Of a stretch of 64,000 nucleotides of DNA, positions 24,939 through 38,086 are shown in pieces. The DNA is from Acanthaster planci. Lineage: Eukaryota; Echinodermata; Asteroidea; Valvatida; Acanthasteridae. The position numbers were made by a program, and so were the translations under genes. The stretch lies in contig NW_019091401.1 of assembly GCF_001949145.1 (NCBI RefSeq), positions 383,648 to 447,647 on the forward strand, given 5' to 3'. The notes below the pieces were generated by a model, which had not been told where the DNA came from, did not search any database, and saw only the letters and a program-made list of their open reading frames with translations. The number at the start of each line of letters is the position of its first letter. Position 1 is the first letter of the stretch.

Positions 24939-27900
24939 ATGAGCAAGAGTGCTTCTTTCCTAGACCAAATAACATCGGGGGATTGGAAAAACATGGAGTT
25001 GTTTAGTGTGAGTATCTTTTGAAACCTTTCAACATTCATGGCGTCCCTCCCTGTTCGGTTACGTATCACGACCATGAACGGCCGGCAGCAATGGACTCGG
25101 GTGGAACCGGTTAGGACTGGATCCGTGTTCGAGGGCACCATTCCAAATCGTGTACGGTGTAGGCCAGCATTTGGCCTAGGCCTATTTTAATTTAGTGTAC
25201 GGACCAGTGTTTGTGTTGCGCTACGTATGTAGGCTAATTACATCATTACACCACTGAGATGACCTACTATATTACTGATATTAGTAGGCATGTCAACAGT
25301 ACGGACCGATATTCCTGGAGCGGTCGGTGCGGCTGGCATCTACACCAACTTCATGCCTCTGAAGAATAGGAATGATCACTGTGTAGGCCTAGACCCCCCA
25401 AAATCAACATGTAATTTATTTCATCATTTGTCTTTCAAACACATAAAAAAAGAAGTAGGCCTAGGCCCTATCTTCACAAAGAAAGTGGAAGGGGAGGGTT
25501 AAATATACACATTTGTCCGTGGGCAGCATCAAAATCACCTTTTTGGACTCGCTGCATGTGGGCTATTTGGATCTTGCCGCTGAAATGCAACATGTTCCGA
25601 TCTTTTCATCGCACTCGCGAAATGATATCGTCTTCCTGTCTCACAAAAACTTAACTTTTTGGAAAGTGGATGTTCCCTAGTTTGATGTCACAGATCTAAT
25701 TATGGGCATTTTGCCTTCTGTTTTTGGCAGCGTACGATGGATCTACGATCTTCGCTGACCTTAGACTTTCAACTGACATACATGACATACAACCGAATTC
25801 TTTCAAAAAACCGAAGTGTTTTATATTTTTTTAATCTTCAGTTCATATTCTACAAATTTGCCGGAGTACATTTTTTTGTATCTGTTCGATATCACCTCAC
25901 ATAATTCAATTTTGTTTCGTTGTATTGGTATAAATTTTGACGATCTTCGTGCACGTGGCAGCATGGCAGCAATGCCTGTTTGCGCGAATGACACGACGGG
26001 CAATTCGCACGTTGAACTTTGTGAACATGTTTGTGGCTGGTATTGCTCGGAGATCGACAGTTTGATCCTGCATGATGTCATACCAGGTGCATAGATTCAT
26101 TTTCTATTACTGTTTTGTTATTAAATACAAAATTAGAGGGGAATTTTTCCAAAAAATTAACACTTGATGATGGGGGAGTAGGTCGCAGAGAGGGAATGGT
26201 AAATTTACTGTGGTGTAAGTGATGTAAAGATCTATAAACTTCGGGGGATGCAGTATTTGCCCATAGCAACAATTGTGCCAAGTTTGAATGATGTAGCACA
26301 TGGGTATCATACCTGTCTTCTACATGTTACATTTCTATAAACCTTTTCAGTTATCGTTGATTAGTGATGCATGACCTCTGGATAAAACTAAGGTACTATT
26401 GAAAAGCATTTAACTCGTTTGTATAATTTGACTGTGATACACATACCTTGCTGTTGCAGCAAATGCTAGTTTGAAAGTATTAACTTTTAATTGTGATAAT
26501 AAATTACTTTCTTTTTACTTTTTAAAACTCTGTGTATATATGTTCATGACAGTTGATGAAATATTTAAATTTTTATTTTAAAAATAATATCTGATTTTTA
26601 AACTTTAANNNNNNNNNNNNNNNNNNNNNNNNNNNNNNNNNNNNNNNNNNNNNNNNNNNNNNNNNNNNNNNNNNNNNNNNNNNNNNNNNNNNNNNNNNNN
26701 NNNNNNNNNNNNNNNNNNNNNNNNNNNNNNNNNNNNNNNNNNNNNNNNNNNNNNNNNNNNNNNNNNNNNNNNNNNNNNNNNNNNNNNNNNNNNNNNNNNN
26801 NNNNNNNNNNNNNNNNNNNNNNNNNNNNNNNNNNNNNNNNNNNNNNNNNNNNNNNNNNNNNNNNNNNNNNNNNNNNNNNNNNNNNNNNNNNNNNNNNNNN
26901 NNNNNNNNNNNNNNNNNNNNNNNNNNNNNNNNNNNNNNNNNNNNNNNNNNNNNNNNNNNNNNNNNNNNNNNNNNNNNNNNNNNNNNNNNNNNNNNNNNNN
27001 NNNNNNNNNNNNNNNNNNNNNNNNNNNNNNNNNNNNNNNNNNNNNNNNNNNNNNNNNNNNNNNNNNNNNNNNNNNNNNNNNNNNNNNNNNNNNNNNNNNN
27101 NNNNNNNNNNNNNNNNNNNNNNNNNNNNNNNNNNNNNNNNNNNNNNNNNNNNNNNNNNNNNNNNNNNNNNNNNNNNNNNNNNNNNNNNNNNNNNNNNNNN
27201 NNNNNNNNNNNNNNNNNNNNNNNNNNNNNNNNNNNNNNNNNNNNNNNNNNNNNNNNNNNNNNNNNNNNNNNNNNNNNNNNNNNNNNNNNNNNNNNNNNNN
27301 NNNNNNNNNNNNNNNNNNNNNNNNNNNNNNNNNNNNNNNNNNNNNNNNNNNNNNNNNNNNNNNNNNNNNNNNNNNNNNNNNNNNNNNNNNNNNNNNNNNN
27401 NNNNNNNNNNNNNNNNNNNNNNNNNNNNNNNNNNNNNNNNNNNNNNNNNNNNNNNNNNNNNNNNNNNNNNNNNNNNNNNNNNNNNNNNNNNNNNNNNNNN
27501 NNNNNNNNNNNNNNNNNNNNNNNNNNNNNNNNNNNNNNNNNNNNNNNNNNNNNNNNNNNNNNNNNNNNNNNNNNNNNNNNNNNNNNNNNNNNNNNNNNNN
27601 NNNNNNNTTCCCTAGTGTACATACATGTACTGATAGATATACATAGTTCATCTCCGGTCTCAGTCTCTGGTACACCCATAGTTGTGTTTTTTGTTTATTG
27701 GGAGGAGTGTAACAAACCAGGTGCATGCAGTCCAGCCTCACAAGAGTCAGTAAGGATGGATTGTAAAGGCTCACAACCGGCAGAAGAACTAATTCATGGA
27801 GATCTGTTTATGTGCCCAAGAGGGAGAAGTTCACTTGCAAGAAGAGATTAACATTGTATCATACATATTGTACACGAGTTCAAAGAACCACAGTGCCTCG

Positions 27901-30900
27901 GAATACTGGTCATATGCATTGTTGTGAACAAGGTTAATGTAGTACATGTACATGTACAGTACATTGTATTGGGGAAACAGGTGTCACATCCCTTGAGAAT
28001 GAACATAAGCTATTTGATGTAAATAAATGGTTTAAACTTAAAAATTACATATTCTTGTTGGTCAAAAATAAAAGAAATCAATGGAAATAAACATTAAATT
28101 GTATATTTTTTCTCATTTATTTCCACCGTGATATAAATGAAGTGATTTAGATTATACTACCTTGGTTCAGTGTTACAGTTAATTTCACTTTCAGTAAGAA
28201 GTGAGAGTTGATACAACAGATTTATGTTCTTTCTCAGTATTTTTAGTTTAGATAACACAGTTTATGGTTCAAGAAGAAATTTTCCATTTCTTCTGTGTAT
28301 GTTGTGTAACGTCCAAAGTGTATATATAGTGATTTAACTTGAATTCGCAAGCCACTGAAGGCAAATACTACCAAATTGCACCTTTTTTTGTTCTGTTCAC
28401 TTTAGGGCTTGTATCAGTTCATGTATACAGGATTTCTGGAATGTTTTGTTCCCTTCACTATTTGAATAATAACCCTAGTACCTCTAAACAACTGCGACAC
28501 TAAGGATTAGTTTGTGTGCTCCTATATCTGGAAATAATGTACTGTTTAATGGAAGTGGGGCAGATATAAAATTAGTGGCATTTAAATCTGACCACAGGTT
28601 TGAACTGGCACATACTTCTCTCTTTCAAGAATTTGAATAAATGAAAGATTCCACATGAAAACTGATTTTACAAAGAGTGAGGTGTATTTTTTCACATGTG
28701 ATTTTTCAAAAGCCATTGCACTTTGAATTTTCATGTCGTATTCCTTGCATCTTCCTTACAGTCGCCCATCTTCAAGTCATTTGTGGCTGGCTCCCTGAGT
28801 GGGACCTGCTCCACAGTGTTGCTGCAACCTCTTGACCTTGTCAAGACGCGGATCCAGTCGCCAACTGTGCTTGAGCACAGCCACCGAGGGATTCTGTACA
28901 CCGTTGGTAGTGTCATCCGTCATGAGAAGATTCTCGGTCTTTGGAGAGGTGTCATTCCTGTGAGTGGAACTGAGTGAATTGGATCGAGTATACACATTTT
29001 CATTTGATGGAATTCAGCCTAGTTGATGACAGCAAAATTAGGATTTTGGGTCAGAAAAGAATAACGAGCAATAACAGACAACAAAAAAATGATATAAAAT
29101 CTTCCAAAAAAGGTTTTATACCTAATGTGAAACTTCAAAACACCACTTTTTCTTGAGTGTGTGCCTGCACACATGTGCTGTGTGATGTACTGAAGACACC
29201 CAGACACTTCTTTGCAGTACCATATAAATGTTTTTTCCTCTCTCAGTTTGCGGGATGAACAGCTGTCATGTTCTCATCTACCGCCCCTTGCAATGTTTAC
29301 AACATTATGTGGTTGGCAGGAAGGTCTCTGTCTGACCTTGCCTTCTGCACTTTGCTCTGCATCTGTTTTTTGTGTTAAATATCTGTTTGGACCTAAAATA
29401 GACCTCTCATAAGACCAGGTTTGGTAAGGCTGGGGCAAAGGTTAGAACATTTGACCTGTGACTGTACTGAACCGCTGCTTTGCTGTCAGCTCCTGGGAAG
29501 TTATCTTTGTGAGTGGCTGTCAGGTGTGATAGGACTAGAAAAAGGGTATTATTGTAGTGTAATGAGTTGTTTGACCAAGATTACATTATAAGCCATTAGG
29601 AGGTGACACTTAAACATTGCATATAATGTAAAACCTTTGAATGCAAGTTAATCTACTAACTCAAGACCTTCAAGGTGTTTTAGTCAATTGATATACTTAG
29701 AAATACAGACATGTAAGTACAGCATCTGTATGGGACATTCCTTATGCTCAAACAGATTATGGACTTCAAGTAAAATTAAGCAGAACAGATGTTCACCACA
29801 AATATTTTTTATTTCAGTAAACATCTGACATGAAGTGCACAAAATTTCTGGGCTTCAAATGCGGAGTTAAATCTTGACAGAGTTTTTAAAAAAGAAAACA
29901 TTGAATGCTGTGATGGGTTGCTTACCATCATTATTTTTCTCTAGTTTCACAGCATGAATCTACCCCGTTGCATATATCAAGTGCTGGTCCAGCTATAGAC
30001 ATATAGTTTTTCCCTCGTCCTTATCAGTTCTTTTCCATGCTTATAGATGTTCTGAAAAGAAGTTGTCCTTGGTCTGAAAAAACAAGGACTTTAAAGAGTC
30101 AGTATGAGTATGGCCTTCTAAAACAAGTAGTTTTATTGAAAGTGTGTGAAACCCTCGGTGCACTGTACTCCGGTTTAAGGTATTTTGAAGGTCATGTTAT
30201 TGTATTATGTCAACATGACTGATGATGGAAGGACAGAGCTCAGTGCTATCACAGTGCTATGTGATGGCTCACGTGAGGTTAATGTGCATACATGTACATG
30301 TATATGCACATGAGATCCATTTGACAAGGATGGGGCACAGAGATAATGCAGTGTGCACAGGCCTGATAAGAATTGTCAACTCAAAGGACATGTACCTGTA
30401 CATCACTTTTGTATGCCTTACTTAGTTGGCCCTTGACCGGCAAGGAAAGTTCAGGTGGTTGTGATAAGGTCTAGTATGGTTCCAGCAGCATGGAATGGTC
30501 AGGGTCTTGTAATTGAAACCTGATTGGAAGTCACTGTAAAGAAAAAGTTCCTTTCAACACAGTAACAGTGTAGTACAAATTACGAGGCATTACTTCACTA
30601 TCGCCAATATCTCATGACGGAATCTTACATTTTCCTGACTACATTTTAAAAAAAATGTTTTGAACATGGCTGTAAGATTTTTATGAAATGCGGATGACAT
30701 ATTTGAAGCTGTAAAGGTTGGAAGACAGCTGATCGCTAATCCATTGATGATTCAAGTGTGACACTCTAGATAGTTATTTTTTCATGCCTAGTCTTTATCA
30801 TTCATGTAGTGAGTTACTCTTCTGTTCTATTTGTAGTCTGTCTCAAGAACAGTTCCTGGTGTAGGATTCTACTTCTGTTCCCTTCACACTCTCAAGACAA

Positions 30901-33900
30901 AGTTAGGGTGAGTCGTGGCATCAGCAGCATAAATTTGTTACTTGAAGCAGGATCATGTCATGTTGAAGCAGGATCATGTCATGTTACTATCATTCAGTCA
31001 CAGCAGCTTCTTGATTATTTTCAACGAATGTGACTTAAGGATCAGGTGACCAAAATCACAAGGATGACGCTGTGATGGGCATGTGGCAACCACAATGGGA
31101 AGGGCCCTTTCTTTTGATTCTTTTATACATTCTGCGACAAAATAGTGTGTTCCAGTCATTGATATGTCAAAAACAGAATGAAAATAGATTATACCAAATT
31201 TTTCCCTTCCAATTGTTATACAATGTTTTTTGCATGCCCCTCATGTGAAGGTTATTGCATACAATACAATCAGCTTACGCTCAAGGACAGGGGATTGTCA
31301 TTAGAATGTATATATTTAAAGCTGGTTGCATAACTGACCTAGTGACACCTTGACTTTTGTTGGGTTGCAGATGGACAGATCCCAGTCCTTTACAAGCCAT
31401 ATCCCTCGGCATGGTGGCACGCTGCATTGCTGGCGGTATCATGCTTCCCATCACTGTCGTCAAAACCCGCTATGAGGTGAGTCAGCAATAGCAGGATGTC
31501 ACATTGGTCTGAGTGGTTCTTCCTGGTATTTGCCCCATGTTGCTTGCAGCTTACTCTGTAGGGGCATAGAACGCATTTGACATTTTCATTGAAGGTTAGC
31601 CTGCTCATTTAGTGTTGACTCTTGTTGATAGACCATTTGTCATTGAAATTGAGTACAATCGAATTGTTTAAATATAGCATTGTGACATATAGAATGCAAG
31701 GAAAAAAAGACTGTTTTAAATGGTGCACTTTAACCATGAATGTGTGGGTGGTGGGTTTTTGAAGCATTGAAAAATGCTTTTTTGGTACCTCTAAAACTTC
31801 CGAGGACTGACACTCTCCCCTAAACATTGTGAAAATGCCCACAGAGTTTTCACAAAGAAAGTGAAATTCCTACTCTTCACCTCAGGAAATGTGTGTTGAA
31901 TTTGGTACTGGTAACAATTGTAGTTCAGTCACTCACTTTCATGTACAGGAGAATGCTTCAGTGTTATTAGCGTGTTACATGTTGTTAGTGTTACATGCTA
32001 AGACGACTTCTTTTTTGAAAGGTAACATGAAAGTCTTGCAGTTCAAATTTTACTCCCAGAAAATTTCAAGAAAAGGAATTCTGGCTAAATTTCCAATTCG
32101 TGCTTTGATGTTTGTTGATGGTTTGTCAAAAAACACGGGAGCACAAAAAAAACCAAAAAAAATTGCAGGTCAGTGGGCCACTCACTACGCAAGATTCCAT
32201 AAACGTTTTTCCTAGTTTTGGATCGCGCATGCAAGTAGGCCTACATGTACGAACGCCATGAACTCAACTACACGTGCGTAACAGATTTGTACGTGACGTA
32301 ATGGGTTCGTCAACTTTGCGGTGTGGGGGGATTTGTGGTCGATGGCTCATTGAGCAGCAAAGTCAAGTCAAAATTTATGCAGGCTATCCATGTTGATGCA
32401 CTGAAATTAACTAATCCCCTTTAAAATAAGACTTGCTTTACCAGAAAATATGCTTGTTACAATGGTTTTGGCAGAGAAATGGGTTTACGCTTGATTACTT
32501 TTTATGTGTAACAATCCAGAACTAGCTAAACCAATCTAGAAGTAGGGAAAGTGTCGTCACTTTTGTCGATCTTGTAAGACAAATTAAAAGCTCAAAATTT
32601 GAAAATATACATGTACAAGGTAGACCCCTGACCCCATTTCATTGGAATTTGATGATAATTGAGCTGTAATATGACTGAATATAGTTTTAGCGATCTGGAA
32701 CAAGGAAAACAACTGAATACACACGCGGCTACTTAATTCATGCCAATGATTCGACCGTACGTACCACGGTGCACCTACCCGAACATGTACAGTCGTGCAA
32801 CATCAGGGTTAGGATGTCGATCTTTTGTGGTCTTTTTTTGCGATCTTTTTTCAGTGCATGGTGCTGAAAAGTCCAAAACGCCGGGCAAAAAAATGTGTTG
32901 CCGAAAACAGGTGCTTGCCTGTCGGGCTGGCAGCCTGGAATATTTGGTTGCCTGATGAAATATTTTGGTCGTCCCTGGACTTCAGACTACTGATTCTGTG
33001 AGCCCTGGCCTCTTGGATTGCAAATATCTGGATCAGAGAGAACTACATTCAAAGTGCTAGATAACCCGAAATAAGAACTTTGGATGGGAAATGACAGAAG
33101 TCAACCAATTTTTTTTAAACTGCAGCGAAGAAAAATGTCCAACCAAGATGGAAGATTTGTTGGTTTGTTTTGACTTGTTTCAGAGCAAGGCTTATGAGTA
33201 CACGACTGTCAGAGGGGCACTGAAGAGCATCTATAGAAATGAGGGCACAAAAGGTAGGTTCATGCTGCGTTGATGCTTTACTGAGGGGCTGGGGAAAATG
33301 AAGCAAGAGGATCAAATTAATGTTGTTAGTAAAAGCAAAAGATGAGAGTTGTCTTTTCCAATTCCTCTTATCTCAGTCGAATCGCTCAAGTTATTCTGTT
33401 CTTGAATGAAATGAAAGTTCTTGGTTGAAACTTTTGCTGTGGACTGTTATATACCTGGTTGTTTAGTGACTAGCAAATTATCAGGTAACGTAAAGCATTT
33501 GCTTTGTTTATCCCCCCCCCTTTTTCTGATTCTAGGCCTCTTCAGCGGAATGGTTGCCACCCTCATGCGTGACGCTCCCTTCTCTGGGATATATCTTGTG
33601 TTCTATACACAGACCAAGAAAGCCATTCCATCAGGTAGGTCATGCATGACAGTCTCAGCTAATCTTTTGGTGGTACTGATGTCATGTTGGCGCCTGTTGG
33701 TAACGCCAGCACAAATTCCCAGCCTTGACATCTGAAAAGGTGATCTCGGAATCAAAAAGGGTCTTTTTTTTCCTTTTTATAGCAAAATTACCATACAGGT
33801 TCCCAGTTTTCGTACAGTCGTCTCTCTTGCAGAGTACTGCCATGTTTTTCTGTTGGTTGCCTGGTTGATGGCCATGTTGGGAATATGTGTCGGAAAGGTT

Positions 33901-36900
33901 TTGTATTGCACTTGGAAACCTTGCCTGCAGCAATCAGTCTCACAGTCAGGTAGCTCTTTGTGTGTCCTGTTGGTTGGTTGCCAACTGAGGATCACTTGTT
34001 TCTTTGTGCCAGACAGTTCTGACTTAACCATTTATGTAGAGTGAATGCTGCTTGGGGTTGCCCTTTTTGTCATACAAAGCCTTACATGGACCGCCAATAT
34101 GATATGTTTTCGCCTGAAGCAGGAGCAGGTAGGGAGCTGTCGTTGCATCTTGTGTACGCCACTCACTAATCTGGGTTTTCTTTTACATTGACAATAACTG
34201 AACTTTCAGGTATAACACGAAAATCTTCGCGGAGTTGCAATCCACGCTGCACGGATCCAATCTCGCTATGCTGAGCCGACTGACCAATGAAGCCGCAGCA
34301 CTCAAAAATCTCAACAAACTTGGCTGCTCCCCCAACCTACCTCTTGATGATGTTGCTATAGCTATGGGGTTTGTCAGATCATACAGTACAAGACCCAAGC
34401 CAGTGAACGTGACAGTTGAAGGCCTTGGGTTGTACCCACCCGAATTACGGGCAGTAAAGAAAGAAATCTCTGGGCTGCTGGTCTGACGAAGAACGCTGGA
34501 CGTAATTACGGATGAACCTCATCACTACCTAATGGCATTTTGGTCTGTATTACTACAGTGAAACTTTGTCTAAAGATATTGGTGCTCGCTTTTCCCTGAA
34601 AGTGTAATTGAAGATGGACTAGGCACATTATGAAACACCTATTAAAAAACAGACACAATGGACATGTCACTGTTCACATAGTAAAATGTCAAGGGTTTTA
34701 TTGCATTTGGTGGATTAAAGTCTATCCACATTCTTTCCCTGCAAATCTGTGCTAAAATTTCAAATGCTTCGTGAAAAATAACTTATTTCATGCAGACCAC
34801 TGTGTATGAATGGAAAGGGAAGAGGCCCCTTTTTAGGGATTTACATATTTCCTATACTTAGCATATTTGTAATTTTCTGGGAAATTTTTGTCACCACCTT
34901 AGAAGGGTCATACATGTAGTTTAATTGAAGCACTTGTGATACCTTCTCCACGTCTGTTCGAATTCTTAATAACCTTTTCCATTTCTTACAGTGAGATGCC
35001 CTTTGTAGTACATGTAGATTGCCTGACAAAGTTTTACTGTAGATTTTGTTTGTTTGCATGCTTATGCTGTCCATGATGTAAACCTGCCTCAACATTTTAT
35101 GTCTTTGTTGTAAGCATCATGCATTTCATCAAGTTTTTTTTACATTCTTTCATAGCTTCTCAGCAACCTGCTTTCATTATGTTACCAATATGTAACCGAA
35201 CCAAAACTGAATTTTCAAGAAAAAAAGATCTTTTTCATTGGTTCAAACGGTAATCAAGGGCTTTTGATTTTGTCCAAATGTTAATACCCTCCAGTGCTAG
35301 ACTGAACTTGAATTGTTCAGGGTGAATAAGATTTCCATCCAAAAATGACATTTGGCTATGGGAAAAGTGTCTGTTTTTCAGAACCAAGTCTACTGATTAC
35401 CAGTCACCTGTTTCGGACCAGAAAGAATTGCTGGTCAACACGGTTGTAATAAAGTCTCCAATGGTGCCTGATTAGAATGTATTTCTGTCTGTTTTGATGA
35501 GACAGATGTACATGGTTCCCTTGTGTAATTGCCATATCAAGGTCCATTTGTTGTCTGTTAGTAGTTTTCATAGAAACACTCTCATTTGTCTACCTGACAG
35601 ATGTGCTGTAAACACCACTGAAATCGTACATCTGGAAAGTCGCCACGAACATGTATTTTCTGTAATAAATGCTTGCTGTTTTGAATGACAGGACATTACC
35701 TTGATGTTCAAGGCCATTTTGCTTCTCATTATGTGCAGAAATAACATGAAATAAAATTTGAGGTATTGAAAGCTTCAAAATAACTCTTCAGTTAATATGA
35801 ATTTCCATTTTGTCTACAGCTTTATTATCAGTAGCAACTGCAAATGCCCTGTTTTGGGACACTTCAAGTGTGTGAACTGTAACTTTTATCTTGCAACGTG
35901 ACCAGGGGCATGATGTGGGCCCAGTGATCAAACTATTAACCATTTCTTTCTTCCCTTCAATCCCATAAGTACCCACTTGTGACAAATGCTAGTCACTTCA
36001 TTTATCATGCATAAAATTAACAGCAGGGAAACAGGCTGGCTGGAAATCAGATTGAAAAAGGTTCATTTGCACAGTGTAGATGCGTTTGTGATGAGTTGGA
36101 TAAAAGTATTCTTGAATTAGAGTGCTTGATTGTGTTCTTGATGGTTGTGACTGTACTTGGTGGTTTATGTACAGTAATGCTGCTTGCGTCAGGAAGGAAA
36201 CAATGAAATAAAATATACTCAAGACAGTGTGTGACAATATCTTTCTCCTGGGGTCATCCAGCTAACGCTTTTAATACGGAAGGAGGCTGTTAAAAATGTT
36301 GAGGCGGAGTGCAGTCTTGTCATTGCTGTTAATTGGTTCTTAATTTCAGACTGGAAAACCCCTCACTTGATGCCCACTATCACATTCTGCTCGGGCCTGT
36401 TGGCCGGTGTCCTTGCCTCAGCTGTTACCCAACCAGCAGATGTTATCAAAACCCACATGCAGCTGTACCCTGACAAGCACAAGACAGTTGTTGCCACAGT
36501 GCGATACGTAATACAGGTAAATCACCACAGCTGCATGTACAGGAAATCCCATCTAAGTATTGGGATGAATATGTCCCAGAAGATAGGAGCCGCCACAATC
36601 CATCCTTCAGTTAATCTGTTATCGCCTGTAGAAATTGTGTGCTTAAGTCTGCTTACAGTTGTGCGAAAATGGAATAAGCTTGGCTGAATTTATGGAAACC
36701 CTATTACACTAATCAGGAACTTATGACCCATTTCAGCTTTCTAGAACTGGTCAGTACTGAACAACTTTGTGTGGTTAACATCCCCATTCAAATTGGCCCC
36801 TTTGCAAAAATGAACATTTGCATTGTTGAAAAAGCAGAAATAAATATCTTGCCGAGTGCTGTCAAATGCTGAAAAGTTTGACTTTGCATTGCATATTTTG

Positions 36901-38086
36901 ATATGGTGACAAGAATTGGGCTGAGTAAAATCATGGCATAATCGATTCGTGAGACACAGGAATCTGACACGTTTTGAGAGGAATTACATAATCGTATTCC
37001 AAAGAGTGAATCATAGCATGGGTGATATAGCCATCCAGTTAACATAAATGTACCTTGTATTTAATCACATTAACATTTATACATTCTTTCAAACAGTTTT
37101 CAATTTGTGAAGTAGTTAATTTCACCTAGAAGTGACCAAACGGCATTTTTCAAACAAACTTTTCAAAGACACAGTAAACTTCCACAAGCTGTAAACTGCA
37201 ATTTGTTTTAGTTTATATCTTCAGACAGATAATAGAATTTGCATATCTGAGTTGAAAATCTGAGTTAAAAAGCCTGTTTTTAAAGACCAGGGGTGTGATA
37301 ATTCAGCTTTTTAGCTGATTTCACCTTTTGTTTGTTTGGATGTTGACCCTGAATTTCAGCTTTTTGGTACACCTGGTCTGTCCAAAAGTATGGGAGATTT
37401 TTTCAATTTAGCTTTTTGTTAGCTGTTTTCAGCTTTACTTTTAAGTGGCCACTCACACCCCTGAAAGACCCCGTATAAAGGACTGAAATAATGCATTAGA
37501 TCTGTGTGTCTCATCGATAATGCCAAGTGAATGTGTTTTTGAACAGGAAAGTGGAGTGAATGGCCTATTACGAGGTATGCTGCCTAGGTGCCTGAGGAGA
37601 ACGTTGATGGCAGCTTTGGCCTGGACTGTGTACGAAGAGGTATCAGATACATTTCTGACTTGATTACCTTGCAACACACAGCAAATGTTTCATTGCGCTC
37701 ACCCTGCTTTAGATTTTTGCCAAGTATGGAAGGGTTTATGCCATTATTTAATCTCGACTTGGCCAGTTTTACATTAAGTAAAACGATCATATGTAAACTG
37801 AACCTGGCAATATTGATGAAGAACATAGGCAGTATTTTTTAATATTGATGTGGACACTACAAGTGCAATTTAAAAGCAATGTATACCTAGTAGTATGCAG
37901 GAGATGGTGAGAAAAATCCACAAACACTGCATTTCATTGTCTGTTATTTTATGATTCCAACATTACTGGCTTTCACACATTGTAGCTGATTGGGATATTA
38001 GGACGGAAAGTGTTAGCATCTATGATAGCTGAAGATCATGCTGTCTTTTCATTCATCAGGTGATCGTCAAATTGGGCTTGAAGTAG
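24939..38086 (+). CDS. SLC25A38: SLC25A38, mitochondrial glycine carrier, complete, nine exons
   Basis: Exons: 24939-25007, 28762-28959, 30837-30907, 31371-31476, 33184-33253, 33536-33634, 36350-36516, 37547-37639, 38060-38086. The sum is 900 nt, 299 aa plus stop, against 304 aa in human. It has three mitochondrial-carrier repeats with signature motifs PLDLVKTR (46-53), PITVVKTR (139-146) and PADVIKTH (233-240). Also visible are [39 protein letters not shown] and the C-terminal [15 protein letters not shown], all close to vertebrate SLC25A38. The family imports glycine across the inner mitochondrial membrane for 5-aminolevulinate and heme synthesis; human loss causes sideroblastic anaemia. 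The start is the first ATG in the GC-rich leader region that splices in phase to exon 2. The donor after exon 8 (GTATCA) is weak but gives the conserved end VIVKLGLK. Intron 1 contains an assembly gap and intron 6 a foreign exon. Confidence 0.96.
26609..27607. other. Assembly gap (999 N) in SLC25A38 intron 1
   Basis: Undetermined bases. Open frames running through them are artefacts. No SLC25A38 coding sequence is missing, because exons 1 and 2 join in phase and give a full-length protein. Confidence 0.99.
30944..30985. repeat. Tandem duplication, 2 x 21 bp
   Basis: Two exact adjacent copies of a 21 bp unit beginning GAAGCAGGATCATGTCATGT, just after the exon 3 donor of SLC25A38. Confidence 0.93.
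34210..34486 (+). CDS. Terminal exon of unidentified gene nested in SLC25A38 intron 6
   Basis: An open frame of 91 codons from an AG acceptor (34208-34209, after a pyrimidine-rich ACTTTCAG) to a TGA at 34484. It looks coding: no stops, balanced residues, no low complexity ([34 protein letters not shown]). The exon starts needing two bases from an upstream exon, whereas the preceding SLC25A38 exon leaves only one. Spliced to SLC25A38 it would read a different frame and stop after about 21 codons, so it is not an in-frame alternative end. An AATAAA at 35448-35453 followed by a T/GT-rich stretch would end its transcript inside the intron. I do not recognise the family; a retroposed gene fragment or a transposon-derived exon are possible. 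Confidence 0.5.

Noticed and set aside
26573-27774. Two long minus-strand ORFs (368 and 389 codons)
   Set aside because: They consist almost entirely of unknown residues from the 999 N gap; only the few flanking codons are real.
31889-32215. 108-codon ORF in SLC25A38 intron 4
   Set aside because: Its stretch of Lys/Ser-rich sequence ends in A-rich DNA; no splice connection to the nested exon at 34210 could be shown.
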